Assembly: GCA_020634415.1 (NCBI GenBank)
Contig: JACKBT010000009.1
Coordinates: 1-64,000, forward strand
Length of the DNA stretch: 64,000 bases
Origin: Ardenticatenaceae bacterium
GTDB lineage: Bacteria; Chloroflexota; Anaerolineae; Promineifilales; Promineifilaceae
Reading direction: 5' to 3'
The position numbers were made by a program, and so were the translations under genes. Below, in pieces: positions 43,316-51,718 of this stretch. The notes under the pieces are model-generated. The model was not told the origin of the DNA and did no database searches. It worked only from the letters and a program-made list of their open reading frames with translations. Each line of letters begins with the position of its first letter. The stretch's first letter is position 1.

Positions 43316-44629
43316 TTACGCCACCCACTCCATATTCGCCCCCAACGCCTGCATTGTCTCCACAAAACCAGGGAAACTATCGGCGACGCAGTGGGCGTTG
43401 TGGACAATGGTTTCACCGGTAGCCACCAGCCCTGCCACTGCCAGGCACATACCCAGGCGATGATCATCGTGGCTGTCCACTTCAGCCCCCTGTAAACGCA
43501 GGGGGCCATGAACAGTGAAGCCATCGGGATGCTCCGTCAGGTTTACGCCGAGTTTTTGCAGTTCACCCGCCAATACGCTGATGCGATCCACCTCTTTCAC
43601 GCGTAGTTCGGCGGCATCGCGGGCGGTGCTGTCCCCCGCCGCTTGCGTGGCGGCCACAGCCCAGATGGGGAACTCATCTATGCCGCGCACCACGGTTGTG
43701 CCGCCCACTTCCGTGCTGTGAAGTTCGGAGAAGGTAAAGGTGAGATCAACGGCCGTTTCCCCCCCCGTCACTCGTTCATTGGCAATCGTAAACGTCGCCC
43801 CCATCGCTTGCAGCATATCCAAAATGCCCGTGCGCGTGTCGTTATAGCCAATATTCGTCACCGTAATCTGCGAATGGGGCACAATCGCCGCCGCCACCAA
43901 CGGAAACGCCGCCGAAGAAATATCCCCCGGCACCGTCAAATCCTGCGCCCACAACGCCCCTCCCCGCAAGATCACCCAATCCCCCTCCGTCACCACCGGC
44001 ACACCCATCGCCGCCAGCATCCGCTCCGTATGGTCGCGGGCTGGCCCCGGCTGGTAGACGCGGGTTTCGCCAGCGGCGTAAAGCCCACCCAACAGCAAGG
44101 CACTTTTCACCTGGGCACTAGCCACATTCATGCGATATGCCACGCCATGCAGTTGGCTGGGGGTGATGGTAAGGGGCGCACGGCCGTTTACCGACTCAAT
44201 CTTGGCCCCCATTTGCTGCAAGGGGTCGGTGATGCGGCGCATCGGCCGTTTACGCAACTGCCCACTGCCATCCAACACCGACGGAAACGACTGCCCCGCC
44301 ATAATCCCCGCCAACAGCCGCATACACGTTCCCGCATTGCGGCAGTCCAGCGGCCCCGCAGGCGGCTGCAGCCCATGCAGCCCCCGCCCCTCAACCCGCA
44401 AATCCCAACTTTGCGGGGTCACTTCAGTCACATCAATCGGCACACCCATCGCCCGCATGGCCTCCAGCGTGGCGATGGTGTCGCCCGCTGGCAGCCAGTT
44501 ACGCACCTGGCTCGTGCCCTCAGCCAAGGCAGCCAACATCACGGCGCGGTGGCTGATGGATTTGTCGCTGGGGACGCTAATGGTGCCGTTCAGGGGGGTG
44601 GTTTGGGGGCGGATGAGGAGGGTAGACAT
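43316..44629 (-). CDS. aroA: EPSP synthase (3-phosphoshikimate 1-carboxyvinyltransferase)
   Basis: A 437-residue enzyme joining shikimate-3-phosphate and PEP. Hallmarks: PSDKSISHRAVMLAALAEG (phosphate-binding Lys), DCRNAGTCMRLLAG, LPG-type segment TVPGDISSAAFPLVAA, RVKEVDR (here LRVKEVDRISVLAGEL) and the end DDHRLGMCLAVAGL. The start at 44629 (MSTLLIRPQ) is at the family N-terminus but lacks a ribosome site. The frame is open to a TTG at 44704, which would add 25 residues read through the palindrome at 44645-44690 and overlap the SEC-C gene; I regard that as repeat, not protein. Confidence 0.95.
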   Translation of the reverse strand: MSTLLIRPQTTPLNGTISVPSDKSISHRAVMLAALAEGTSQVRNWLPAGDTIATLEAMRAMGVPIDVTEVTPQSWDLRVEGRGLHGLQPPAGPLDCRNAGTCMRLLAGIMAGQSFPSVLDGSGQLRKRPMRRITDPLQQMGAKIESVNGRAPLTITPSQLHGVAYRMNVASAQVKSALLLGGLYAAGETRVYQPGPARDHTERMLAAMGVPVVTEGDWVILRGGALWAQDLTVPGDISSAAFPLVAAAIVPHSQITVTNIGYNDTRTGILDMLQAMGATFTIANERVTGGETAVDLTFTFSELHSTEVGGTTVVRGIDEFPIWAVAATQAAGDSTARDAAELRVKEVDRISVLAGELQKLGVNLTEHPDGFTVHGPLRLQGAEVDSHDDHRLGMCLAVAGLVATGETIVHNAHCVADSFPGFVETMQALGANMEWVA

Positions 44630-44644
44630 GGGGCAGGTTACAGG

Positions 44645-44690
44645 TGGCAAGTGGCAACGGGCAGATGTTACTTGCCACTTGCCACTTGCC
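44645..44690. repeat. Palindrome family F, copy 2
   Basis: Stem GGCAAGTGGCAA / TTGCCACTTGCC with an extra TTGCCACTTGCC unit. It lies between the SEC-C gene and aroA and probably replaced the aroA ribosome site. Confidence 0.75.
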
Positions 44691-44696
44691 ACATAT

Positions 44697-45515
44697 TTAT
44701 CCAAATCTTTTACGAATTTGCCGGGCGATGGCCTGGGTTTTCTTGTCGGGGCGGTCGGGATCGAGGCGGGCGACGGGCGGCCGTTTTTTCAGTTTGGCCT
44801 GCTCCAGAGCATGTTGGACGAGCATATGGTTGTGGCGGCGCATGAAGTCGGTGTGGGAGGCATCGGGGTGTTCGGCTTGATCGGCCGTTTTCGCCGCCGC
44901 TATCTTCTCTTGAATATCCCCAATCTCATCCGCCGGTAAATAGGCCGCCGCCGTGCTAAACTCCCACCGATCCAGCACCTTTACCAACCGCGCCAGAATC
45001 ACCTCGCCAACTTCCACATCTCCCCGTCCACTCGGTTCATACACCTCAAACTCCTCACCCGTAAAGTATTCACGCAGTTGCAAAATCTGGCCGTCATAAT
45101 CCAGCAGTTCATAACCCGTAAAAGCCCCCGCCTCCAGCCAGCCAGCCAACACCTGCTGCTGCACCTCAGACAACTCATCCCATTTTTCCTGCTTATACAC
45201 CTCAATCAGGCGCGAGCCATCGGGCTGAATATGGTCAAAGGCAAACCAGTCGGCAAAACGCAGGGCTTCATCCATGCTCATCTCTTCGGCGTTTTCCATG
45301 CTGTAATGTCCGTCCCAAAATTCGGGCAGCGTCTGGGCAAAGGCTTCGGCAAAGCGTTCATCGCGGGCAAAGGCCAGCAGATCACGCCCCAACCACTGCA
45401 CCGCTTGTTGGCTGGCCCGCACGGCCTTCTCTTTATCCTGGTCAATTTTCATGTGGCACTTCTTGTATTTCAAGCCGCTGCCACAGTAACAGTCGTCATT
45501 GCGTCCAATTTTCAT
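44697..45515 (-). CDS. SEC-C motif protein
   Basis: A 272-residue protein with a SecA-type C-terminal zinc finger placed at its N-terminus: GRNDDCYCGSGLKYKKCH. The rest is acidic and helical (LPEFWDGHYSMENAEEMSMDEALRFADWFAFDHI), which resembles stand-alone SEC-C proteins of unknown role. The basic end (RLDPDRPDKKTQAIARQIRKRFG) is distinct. It may bind ribosomes or SecB-like partners by the finger; this is inference from the motif. The gene ends 5 bases inside the region of the family F palindrome preceding aroA. Confidence 0.85.
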   Translation of the reverse strand: MKIGRNDDCYCGSGLKYKKCHMKIDQDKEKAVRASQQAVQWLGRDLLAFARDERFAEAFAQTLPEFWDGHYSMENAEEMSMDEALRFADWFAFDHIQPDGSRLIEVYKQEKWDELSEVQQQVLAGWLEAGAFTGYELLDYDGQILQLREYFTGEEFEVYEPSGRGDVEVGEVILARLVKVLDRWEFSTAAAYLPADEIGDIQEKIAAAKTADQAEHPDASHTDFMRRHNHMLVQHALEQAKLKKRPPVARLDPDRPDKKTQAIARQIRKRFG

Positions 45516-45530
45516 AGTGTTCCTAATAGG

Positions 45531-45595
45531 TAGAGAGACTGGAGACTGGGGATTGGAGACTGATAGTCTCTAGTCTCCAGTCTCTAGTCTCTCCA
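45531..45595. repeat. Palindromic element family B, copy 3
   Basis: Arms AGAGACTGGAGACTGG and CCAGTCTCTAGTCTCT. The right arm encodes the last residues of the HAD protein (ERLETGD) and its stop codon. Confidence 0.82.
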
Positions 45596-46322
45596 AAATA
45601 TCCAATAATTCCTGCAAACAGGTAATGGTGTAATCCGGCACAGTGCCGTTCAGGTCACGATTTAGATGGGGGGGCGACATAAGAACACTGACCATGCCCG
45701 TCGCATTGGCCCCGGCGATGTCGTGTTGCGGGCTGTCGCCGACGAAGACGGCGCGTTGGGGGGGAACGTCTAATTGGTGGAGGAGGTGATGGAAAACGGC
45801 CGTATGCGGCTTCATAAAACCCACATCCCCCGAAGTCGTCCGCGCATCAAAAAAGTCAATCAGGCCATACGCTTCCAGCTCCACATCGCGCATCCACATG
45901 GGCAGCATAGAGTTGGTGATGAGGCCAATTTTGTAGCTGGATTTAACGGCCGTTAACACATCCAACGTATCCGCAAACACCCGCACCCCCGCCGTCGGCT
46001 GCCAATCATACGCCCGGGCCACAGCCTCCAAATCAATCCGCGCCACATCCAGCGCCAACGCCCGAAAAAGCTTCCCCAACGAATTATAAAAACTCACACC
46101 CGACCACACCCCTTGCGCCGCTTCCCAATCAGCCCGCACCGTGCTGCGGTACTCGTGGAAGAAAGTGTCAGCATCGGGGAGTGGGTGATTTTCGGCCGTT
46201 AAATAGGCATGAACCTTACCCACATGCGGCCGTGTCACCTCCCCAAAACTTAACGTTTGTTCCGACCAATCAATCAGTGTGTCATCCAAATCAAAAACAA
46301 TTGCGTCAATCTGTCGTGTCAT
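45570..46322 (-). CDS. HAD-family hydrolase
   Basis: A 250-residue haloacid-dehalogenase-type phosphatase. Motif I is DLDDTLID (nucleophile and acid Asp), motif II is LITNSM, the Lys is in GDVGFMKPHTAVF, and motif IV is FVGDSPQHDIAGANATGM. A helical cap follows motif I. Substrate unknown. The C-terminal ERLETGD and the stop codon come from repeat family B. The start at 46322 is at the family N-terminus; an upstream ATG at 46346 would add MVTDALRK from repeat-adjacent sequence. Confidence 0.92.
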   Translation of the reverse strand: MTRQIDAIVFDLDDTLIDWSEQTLSFGEVTRPHVGKVHAYLTAENHPLPDADTFFHEYRSTVRADWEAAQGVWSGVSFYNSLGKLFRALALDVARIDLEAVARAYDWQPTAGVRVFADTLDVLTAVKSSYKIGLITNSMLPMWMRDVELEAYGLIDFFDARTTSGDVGFMKPHTAVFHHLLHQLDVPPQRAVFVGDSPQHDIAGANATGMVSVLMSPPHLNRDLNGTVPDYTITCLQELLDILERLETGD

Positions 46323-46339
46323 TTTTCGTAAAGCGTCAG

Positions 46340-46433
46340 TAACCATTCACCCTCCCGGAGGTTTCCCCTCGAGAGAGCCTCCGTAAAAGCAGCCTCCGAG
46401 AGGATTTTTCACTCGAGGGACTGAATAATTACA
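46340..46433. repeat. Palindromic element family A, copy 3
   Basis: Nearly identical to the copies at 4651 and 36813, with GTAACCATTCACCCTCC and GACTGAATAATTAC at the ends. It is followed by a short CGTAAAACGTAAG arm of the kind at 4484. It lies between two leftward genes, in the HAD gene's leader. Confidence 0.87.
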
Positions 46434-46463
46434 AGCGTAAAACGTAAGAAATTCAGTTACATT

Positions 46464-47453
46464 TTAGTGCGTTGGGCGATTTGCCAGCCGATCCAGCAGC
46501 AAAATCAAACCCAAACCAGCCAAAGCCAGAACCACCGCCACCACAAACTCCGTAACACCCGCGCCCGTGGCAAAATTCGGCGCGATCAGCCGCTGCTGCG
46601 TCACAATGCGCTCGCCATGACTATCCAGCACCAGTGCCCCCGCCGCATCTTGCAGCCAGGCCACATCCATCTTCCAGGGCCAGATTTTGCGCAAACTGCC
46701 TACCATCAGGCCAATCAAAACCGCCACCGTACCATCATGATACCGCTTGAACAGCCAACCCAAAATCTGGGCAAACGTCACCAGACCCAGGCCCGCGCCT
46801 ATGGCTACAAAAATAAGCGTCAAAAAATCCCGCTCATTCACCGCATTCAGCACAAACTGATATTTGCCCAACAGCACCAAAATAAATGCCCCCGAAATAC
46901 CGGGTAAAATCATCGCGCAAATAGCCAGAGCACCGCTGAGAATAAGAAACCACCACGCATCTGGCGTTTGTGCGGGAACCAGGCCCACCAAAATGAAGGC
47001 CCCTACGGCCCCCACCGCCATTGCCGTCACCAACGATGGTGTCCACCGCTTCACCCGCTTGCTCACCGTAAAAACAGAGGCCAAAACCAAACCAAAAAAG
47101 AAGCTCCACAAATAAACAGGCTGATTCAACAACAGCCATTCCAGCCCCTGCGCCAGGGTGAAAATGGCAATGAAAATGCCCAAAGCCACCGAGATTAAGA
47201 ACTGCCAATTGAGAATTTGGAAGGCTTCTTTAAGGCGGAATCTGAGAACCGCTTGAATGAAGTTGGGCTGACCGACGGTGCGAATGGAGTCAATCAGTTC
47301 TTCATAAATGCCTAGAATGAAGGCCATCGTGCCACCCGACACGCCGGGCACAATGTCGGAGGCACCCATACAAATGCCACGCAAGGTTAAACCCGCATAG
47401 TCTTTGAGGGTGCGCTGAGGCCGTGTCTCGTTTATAGGAGTTGTTGATTGCAT
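46464..47453 (-). CDS. popT: DUF368 family polyprenyl-phosphate translocase
   Basis: A 329-residue membrane protein with 8-10 helices and the family's inverted-repeat signature: GASDIVPGVSGGTMAFILGIYEELI near the start and MILPGISGAFILVLLGKY in the middle. DUF368 proteins (PopT) are reported to return undecaprenyl phosphate across the membrane for cell-wall synthesis. The start at 47453 has AGGTGA 7 bases upstream. A segment after the middle (LQDAAGALVLDSHGERIVTQQRLIAPNFATG) forms an outer loop longer than I expect. It is a single-gene unit. Confidence 0.87.
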   Translation of the reverse strand: MQSTTPINETRPQRTLKDYAGLTLRGICMGASDIVPGVSGGTMAFILGIYEELIDSIRTVGQPNFIQAVLRFRLKEAFQILNWQFLISVALGIFIAIFTLAQGLEWLLLNQPVYLWSFFFGLVLASVFTVSKRVKRWTPSLVTAMAVGAVGAFILVGLVPAQTPDAWWFLILSGALAICAMILPGISGAFILVLLGKYQFVLNAVNERDFLTLIFVAIGAGLGLVTFAQILGWLFKRYHDGTVAVLIGLMVGSLRKIWPWKMDVAWLQDAAGALVLDSHGERIVTQQRLIAPNFATGAGVTEFVVAVVLALAGLGLILLLDRLANRPTH

Positions 47454-47601
47454 AATTGTTTCACCTGTTTGCCAAAAATTAAGCGGCAACTGCTAAGCCC
47501 CCAAGGGGTGGGCTGCCGGGATATTGCCCATTTCAACCGATAAAATCCTTTGGGTCTCTCGACAACGTTAGCCGTTACATCAAACGGCCGATTATAGCAT
47601 A

Positions 47602-49107
47602 TTAGGGGAGGAGTAAAAATGGGGCTTGCAGGCTGATACGGTTGCGCTGGAGGGGGACATCGGGGCCATCTGGGAAGTCAAACTGCTGCGGCGTGCCATT
47701 GTCGGCGTGAAGCGTGGCATACAGCATATCGCCCGCCTGCCCCGCACCAATCTCCACCACAACATCGCGGTTAATGCCAGCAGGCAGCCAGGTGGAGCCG
47801 AGCGCTTCTGTCTGCTGGTCATTGTCGTAGATAGCCAGCCAGCTATCGGCTTCCACCACGACCAGAGGCACGGTAACGGCCGTTCCCGCACCCTGATCCC
47901 GCGTAATCACATAACTGCCCGCATCCGTGCGGAATGGTTCCGGTGGGTAGAAACGGCCGTCCACAAACAACGGATTATCCCCATCAGGATAATCAAACTC
48001 GCCCACCTCATTCGTATCCTCATGCAGCTTCACATACATCTGCGGCGTAATCGTATTCGCCAACAGATCCACCTCCACCTGCTCATTCACACCCGCTGCC
48101 AAATAAGTAAAGCCAATAATTAGCCCTGGCTGCCCACCTTCATCAGGATGCACCACCACCCAACCCGGTGCCCGCATCGTAATGCGCTCAATCACCACCT
48201 TCCCATCGAGTACGGGCTGATCCAACACATAAATATCCGTCGGCAAACTGGCATCAAACGTCACCATCACCGGTGCGCCAGCCACCAGCACCGGCACATC
48301 TTCGGCAGCGTCATACAGGCCAGCCTGGCCGCCATCCACTGCCAACAGCGCGTGTAATTGATTGGTCGCTTCGCGCCAGGGAATCTGCACGGGGACGGCA
48401 CTATTTTGCCCCGCCGCCACCTGAGCCAGGCCCAACAACGGCCCTAACGCCCCCTCATCATCATTGTAAACCAGCAGCCAGCCCGCTTCCGTCGCCGTCA
48501 CCTCGCGGATGAAGAGACGGCCGTTCTCCGTAATCACCTGATTCGTCACCACAATTTCGGGCACAGTAAACTGCGCCGTGATGGCAAACTGGCTCATCAC
48601 CACACCCGCATCCGTCTCCACCGGTTGGTCGTCCCCTGGAAATTCATACGTGCCTACCTCACCCGCATCCCTATGCAGCACCACCACCAGCGTCTCGGTT
48701 GCTTCCAGCGGGTCAATTTGCACGGTCACATCATTCATGGTGGGGGGCACAACGGCCGTATGCCCCAACACCTCGGCCACCGCCCCCTCGCGCCAGGCAT
48801 GAATCACCAGCCAGCCCGGTTCCGGCAGTTGCACACTGTCTATGGTGAGACGGCCGTCTTCGGCCAAAACCTGGTCACTCACCGTCAGCATCGGTTGAAG
48901 GGGCGTGGGGGATGGTGTGGGTGTAGGCGGGGGCACTGTGGGCGTGGGTGGGGATGGCGTTGAGGTGTGGGTGGGAACGGCCGTTGCCACCAACGCCGTC
49001 GCCACAATCGCCGGCGTTGCCGTCGGCTCCTCCTCCTTAGAACAAGCCGCCAAAAACAGCAGCAGCAAACAGCCAAACAAGCGAATAAATAAAAAACCTC
49101 GTCCCAT
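47602..49107 (-). CDS. Lipoprotein with four DUF7282-like repeats
   Basis: A 501-residue exported lipoprotein: signal FIRLFGCLLLLFLAAC with lipobox LAAC, then a long Thr/Pro spacer (PTPTVPPPTPTPSPTPLQP) and four repeats of ~100 residues. Each repeat has the scheme VxDQVL, GWLVIH/GWLLVY/GWVVVH/SWLAIY, LxxGxN, L(H/D)xDxGExGxYDFPxxD. This matches DUF7282-like beta-sandwich repeats. The fourth repeat ends at the C-terminus APFLLLP. It is anchored outside the membrane; function unknown. The start at 49107 (MGRGFLF) is chosen for the signal peptide; upstream codons are not signal-like. Confidence 0.82.
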   Translation of the reverse strand: MGRGFLFIRLFGCLLLLFLAACSKEEEPTATPAIVATALVATAVPTHTSTPSPPTPTVPPPTPTPSPTPLQPMLTVSDQVLAEDGRLTIDSVQLPEPGWLVIHAWREGAVAEVLGHTAVVPPTMNDVTVQIDPLEATETLVVVLHRDAGEVGTYEFPGDDQPVETDAGVVMSQFAITAQFTVPEIVVTNQVITENGRLFIREVTATEAGWLLVYNDDEGALGPLLGLAQVAAGQNSAVPVQIPWREATNQLHALLAVDGGQAGLYDAAEDVPVLVAGAPVMVTFDASLPTDIYVLDQPVLDGKVVIERITMRAPGWVVVHPDEGGQPGLIIGFTYLAAGVNEQVEVDLLANTITPQMYVKLHEDTNEVGEFDYPDGDNPLFVDGRFYPPEPFRTDAGSYVITRDQGAGTAVTVPLVVVEADSWLAIYDNDQQTEALGSTWLPAGINRDVVVEIGAGQAGDMLYATLHADNGTPQQFDFPDGPDVPLQRNRISLQAPFLLLP

Positions 49108-49147
49108 TGCGCCTGATTGTAAGCAGTTACCCCTAAAAACCAAAATA

Positions 49148-49196
49148 GTTGGAGATGGGAGATGAGAGATTATTTGAATCTCTCATCTCCCACAGA
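49148..49196. repeat. Inverted repeat, family B variant
   Basis: Arms GGAGATGGGAGATGAGAGATT and AATCTCTCATCTCCC around TATTTG. It lies in the 167-bp divergent gap before the gene at 49275; the rest of the gap holds no clear promoter. Confidence 0.7.
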
Positions 49197-49274
49197 GGCC
49201 ATAATGCTGTCCAGTGTAAGCCTTCGTTATATAATCCAGGCACTTCATCTTGCATTATTTACACAGGAGTACCC

Positions 49275-49748
49275 ATGTTATCGGAACTAAAAAACAGGCT
49301 CCAGAACCCCTCTAGCTGGACAATGTTTGTTTTTGGCACGCTGGCCGTTTTGCTCGGTGCCATCGGTTTGTTTATGCCCGACTTCTTGTTGGCGCTGTTG
49401 GGTTTCGAGACGGTTAATTCGGCCACACGCGCCGCGCACGATTACACAATTGGCTTTTTGCTGGCCTCTTCAATGGCCTCTTTCAATATGGGCATGTACT
49501 ATGTTTTTGCCTCGTTGAGCAATATGAAGCGGTTTTATTGGTGGACAGTTCCGTTTCGAGGAGTGACATTTATTGTCTTCACAACGGCCGTTATCACCCG
49601 CATCGTCCCCGTAAAATTTATCGGCATCGCCCTGTGGGAACTACTAGGCGCACTAGCCACCGGCGCAGCCCTCATGCGCGAGAGCAAGCTTGGAGATTCA
49701 GCAGATCAAGAAAACTTAACGCAAAGGCGTAAAGAGGCAAAGAATTGA
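49275..49748 (+). CDS. Small four-helix membrane protein
   Basis: A 157-residue membrane protein (MFVFGTLAVLLGAIGLFMPDFLLALLGF, HDYTIGFLLASSMASFNMGMYYVFA, GVTFIVFTTAVITRIVP, IGIALWELLGALATGAAL). Family not recognised; the layout recalls DoxX/BphX-sized proteins. AGGAG lies 5 bases before the ATG at 49275. The last ~11 residues (NLTQRRKEAKN) come from a dispersed ACGCAAAGGCG-type repeat, a tail seen in many unrelated bacterial proteins. Confidence 0.75.
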   Translation: MLSELKNRLQNPSSWTMFVFGTLAVLLGAIGLFMPDFLLALLGFETVNSATRAAHDYTIGFLLASSMASFNMGMYYVFASLSNMKRFYWWTVPFRGVTFIVFTTAVITRIVPVKFIGIALWELLGALATGAALMRESKLGDSADQENLTQRRKEAKN

Positions 49749-49790
49749 AAGAAAAAAAGACCAAAAAGCCTTTGCTTCTTTGCATTGAAA
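49710..49790. repeat. ACGCAAAGGCG-type inverted repeat at a gene end
   Basis: Left arm ACGCAAAGGCGTAAAGAGGC, right arm GCCTTTGCTTCTTTGCAT. The left arm encodes the tail of the preceding gene and the repeat may end its transcript. Confidence 0.7.
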
Positions 49791-49851
49791 ATGTTGGATT
49801 TTTAATCAACTGAGATTAGAGCTTCAAACAATCTCCAATCCCCAATCTCTC

Positions 49852-51270
49852 TCACACCAGGTCGGAAGCAAACTGCTCCGCAAATGGCTCCGCTCATCAG
49901 TACCAGCTTTCGCTCAACGTAGGCACAACCATGTCAGCGGCCCGATCCGACCGCAGCGGCACAGCCTCCGGCAGCAGCAGGGCCACCGCCGCCTGCCACA
50001 CCCGCTCAAAATGCACCTGCCGCGCCTCACCGCTCTTCTGATTGGCCTTCACCAGGCGGAAAACCGTCTCATACAACTCGTCCAGGCGGGGGTCTGGGTG
50101 TGACCAGGGATAGACAAGGGTGGCGGGGTCAAACGGCCGTATCCACCCCTGCACATCCGCCCGCGCCAACAGCCGCGATCCCTCCGGCAGCAGTAGCCGA
50201 ATCGCATACTGAATCGGGGCCACATGCGCCACCAGCCCCAAATTCGCCACAGTCGCCAGCAGTTCCGCATACCCCTGCACCGTCGTCCAGGGCGTAAACG
50301 TCACAAACGTTGGATTCAGCACCAGCCCCACCTCGCGGCACAGCTTCACCACCTCAGCAAAATCAGCCCGCGTGTGCCCCTTCGCCAAAATCGCCAAAAT
50401 GGCATCATCCACCGCCTCCACCGCACTCGTCACAAACAGACAGCCCGTGTCCCGCAAAACCGGCAAAAGCCGCTTGTGCTGCAACAGATGCTCCACCTTA
50501 ATCGTGACATCATAGGTCACTTCGGGAAATTCCCCATGCAGTGCCTCAACAATAGGTACAGCGTGGCCTGGCCCATTCAAAAAATCTGGGTCGCCAAAGG
50601 TAATGTGCTGCGCCCCGGCTGCCACCTGCTGCCGAATGTCGGCCAACACGATGTCGGGCTGAATGATGCGGAAACGGCCGTTATACACCGGCACAATCGG
50701 GCAGTGGTGACACGTATGTTTACACCCCCGCGAAGCCTCCGTATAGCCCACCAGCCGCGTCCCCTCACCCACCTGCACCTGCGCATACTCTGCCAAAGGC
50801 GGCAAATCTGCGCGATCTGGCAGTTGAAATTGCTGCCGCGCCAACGAAACCGTTTTGTGATAGACCTCTGAGGTTTTAGAAACCTCAGAGGTCTGTTGTG
50901 CTGCCAAACTATCGTACAAATCCACCAAACCCTGCTCAAACTCCCCACCCAAAATCGTCTGCACCCCCACCTGCCGCAGATACGCCTCATTCAGCGGCGC
51001 ATACAGCCCATAGGCACACAAATGCGCCGCCGGATTTAGCCGTTTAACACGCTTAATGGCCTCAAGCGCCAGCCGCGTGGCCGTGTGCATAGGCACATAG
51101 AAGGCAATCAGGTTGGCCTGGGTGATGAGCGAATGGGCGGTGGTAAACAGCCGTATCGCCAAATCCACACAATCCACCACCGCCCCCGCCTGCCGCAGCC
51201 ACCGCGCCGGCGAAGCCAGCCCAAACGGCTGATGCCCCAAATCATACGTCGAAAACAAAAGTACACGCAT
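49852..51270 (-). CDS. B12-binding-type radical SAM protein, probable selenoprotein (CUAEP-tail type)
   Basis: The N-terminal ~130 residues resemble a cobalamin-binding fold (VLLFSTYDLGHQPFGLASPARWLRQAG). The radical SAM core has the cluster motif CxxxCxxC in SRGCKHTCHHCPIVP, and a strand GDPDFLNGPGH typical of the family. Normal translation would stop at TGA 49897-49899 after PTLSESWY. In frame, a second TGA (49894-49896) and then AEPFAEQFASDLV follow before a stop at 49852. The sequence thus reads WY-U-U-AEP, fitting the C-terminal motif of the family I know as 'CUAEP/CCAEP-tail radical SAM (seleno)protein'. A SECIS-like hairpin stands in the right place. ATG at 51270 is chosen over TTG 51276. 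An internal palindrome adds QTSEVSKTSEVYHK. Confidence 0.7.
49863..49880 (-). promoter_or_regulatory. SECIS-like hairpin after the tandem UGA
   Basis: On the coding strand CGGAGCA-GUU-UGCUUCCG folds into a 7-bp stem with one bulged U and a 3-base loop beginning with G. The loop starts 21 bases after the second UGA. Bacterial SECIS elements typically place a small apical loop with an early G about 16-37 bases after the UGA. Confidence 0.55.
50862..50894. repeat. Palindrome inside the radical SAM gene (family E copy)
   Basis: A 15-bp perfect stem AGACCTCTGAGGTTT / AAACCTCAGAGGTCT with a 3-base loop, matching the intergenic hairpin at 40315. It encodes TSEVSKTSEV in frame. Confidence 0.9.
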
Positions 51271-51277
51271 CGTCAAT

Positions 51278-51718
51278 TCACAAATTCTGACTCAAGACTT
51301 CTCGCACATTCTGGATAAATTCCGCAGGTGTTTGCATGATTAGCCCCGCAGCCGCCGCTACTTCAGGCGTAAAATCTTTGCTGTTTAGCGTGAGAAAATA
51401 GTTGGGCGAATGTTGAACGGCCGCTGCCAAAATCGGGGCATCCTTCGCCTCAATCACAGCCAACCAACGGCCGAACTCAGAAGGGTGCGGATCAGCCACA
51501 ATCTGGAGATTAAGCTGAACCAACAGTTCAGCAAATATTGGCAAAGCTTGGGGTAATTTTAGACGGATATTCCGTTCCGCCTCATCTATCACTTGCTTAC
51601 AAACCACAAGCTGGATCAACCCCATCTCCCCCAAACCTAAAACGGCACGACTGGCCCCTGTCCGTGAAGCACTCCCCGCAATCAAAATATTGGCATCTAC
51701 AAACACCGTCGGAATCAT
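51278..51718 (-). CDS. PIN-domain toxin
   Basis: A 146-residue PIN nuclease: FVDANILIAGSASRTGASRAVL at the start, acidic residues in KQVIDEAERNI, EAKDAPILAAA and LNSKDFTPE. It belongs to the 'putative toxin-antitoxin PIN' group found with AbrB-like antitoxins, as here. Its ATG overlaps the antitoxin stop by 4 bases. It probably cleaves RNA when released. Confidence 0.9.
   Translation of the reverse strand: MIPTVFVDANILIAGSASRTGASRAVLGLGEMGLIQLVVCKQVIDEAERNIRLKLPQALPIFAELLVQLNLQIVADPHPSEFGRWLAVIEAKDAPILAAAVQHSPNYFLTLNSKDFTPEVAAAAGLIMQTPAEFIQNVREVLSQNL

Noticed and set aside
44630..44704. Extended N-terminus of aroA from a TTG start
   Set aside because: The extra 25 residues are encoded by a palindromic repeat and overlap the SEC-C gene; the family N-terminus is at 44629.
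43316..47453. A single long operon from popT to aroE
   Set aside because: Each gene is separated by palindromic elements and no functional link joins popT, HAD, SEC-C and aro genes; only aroA-aroE-41596 is supported by spacing.
49811..49853. Full family B element after the radical SAM gene
   Set aside because: Only partial arms (AATCTCCAATCCCCAATCTC) are present; noted as a variant and not listed as a full copy.
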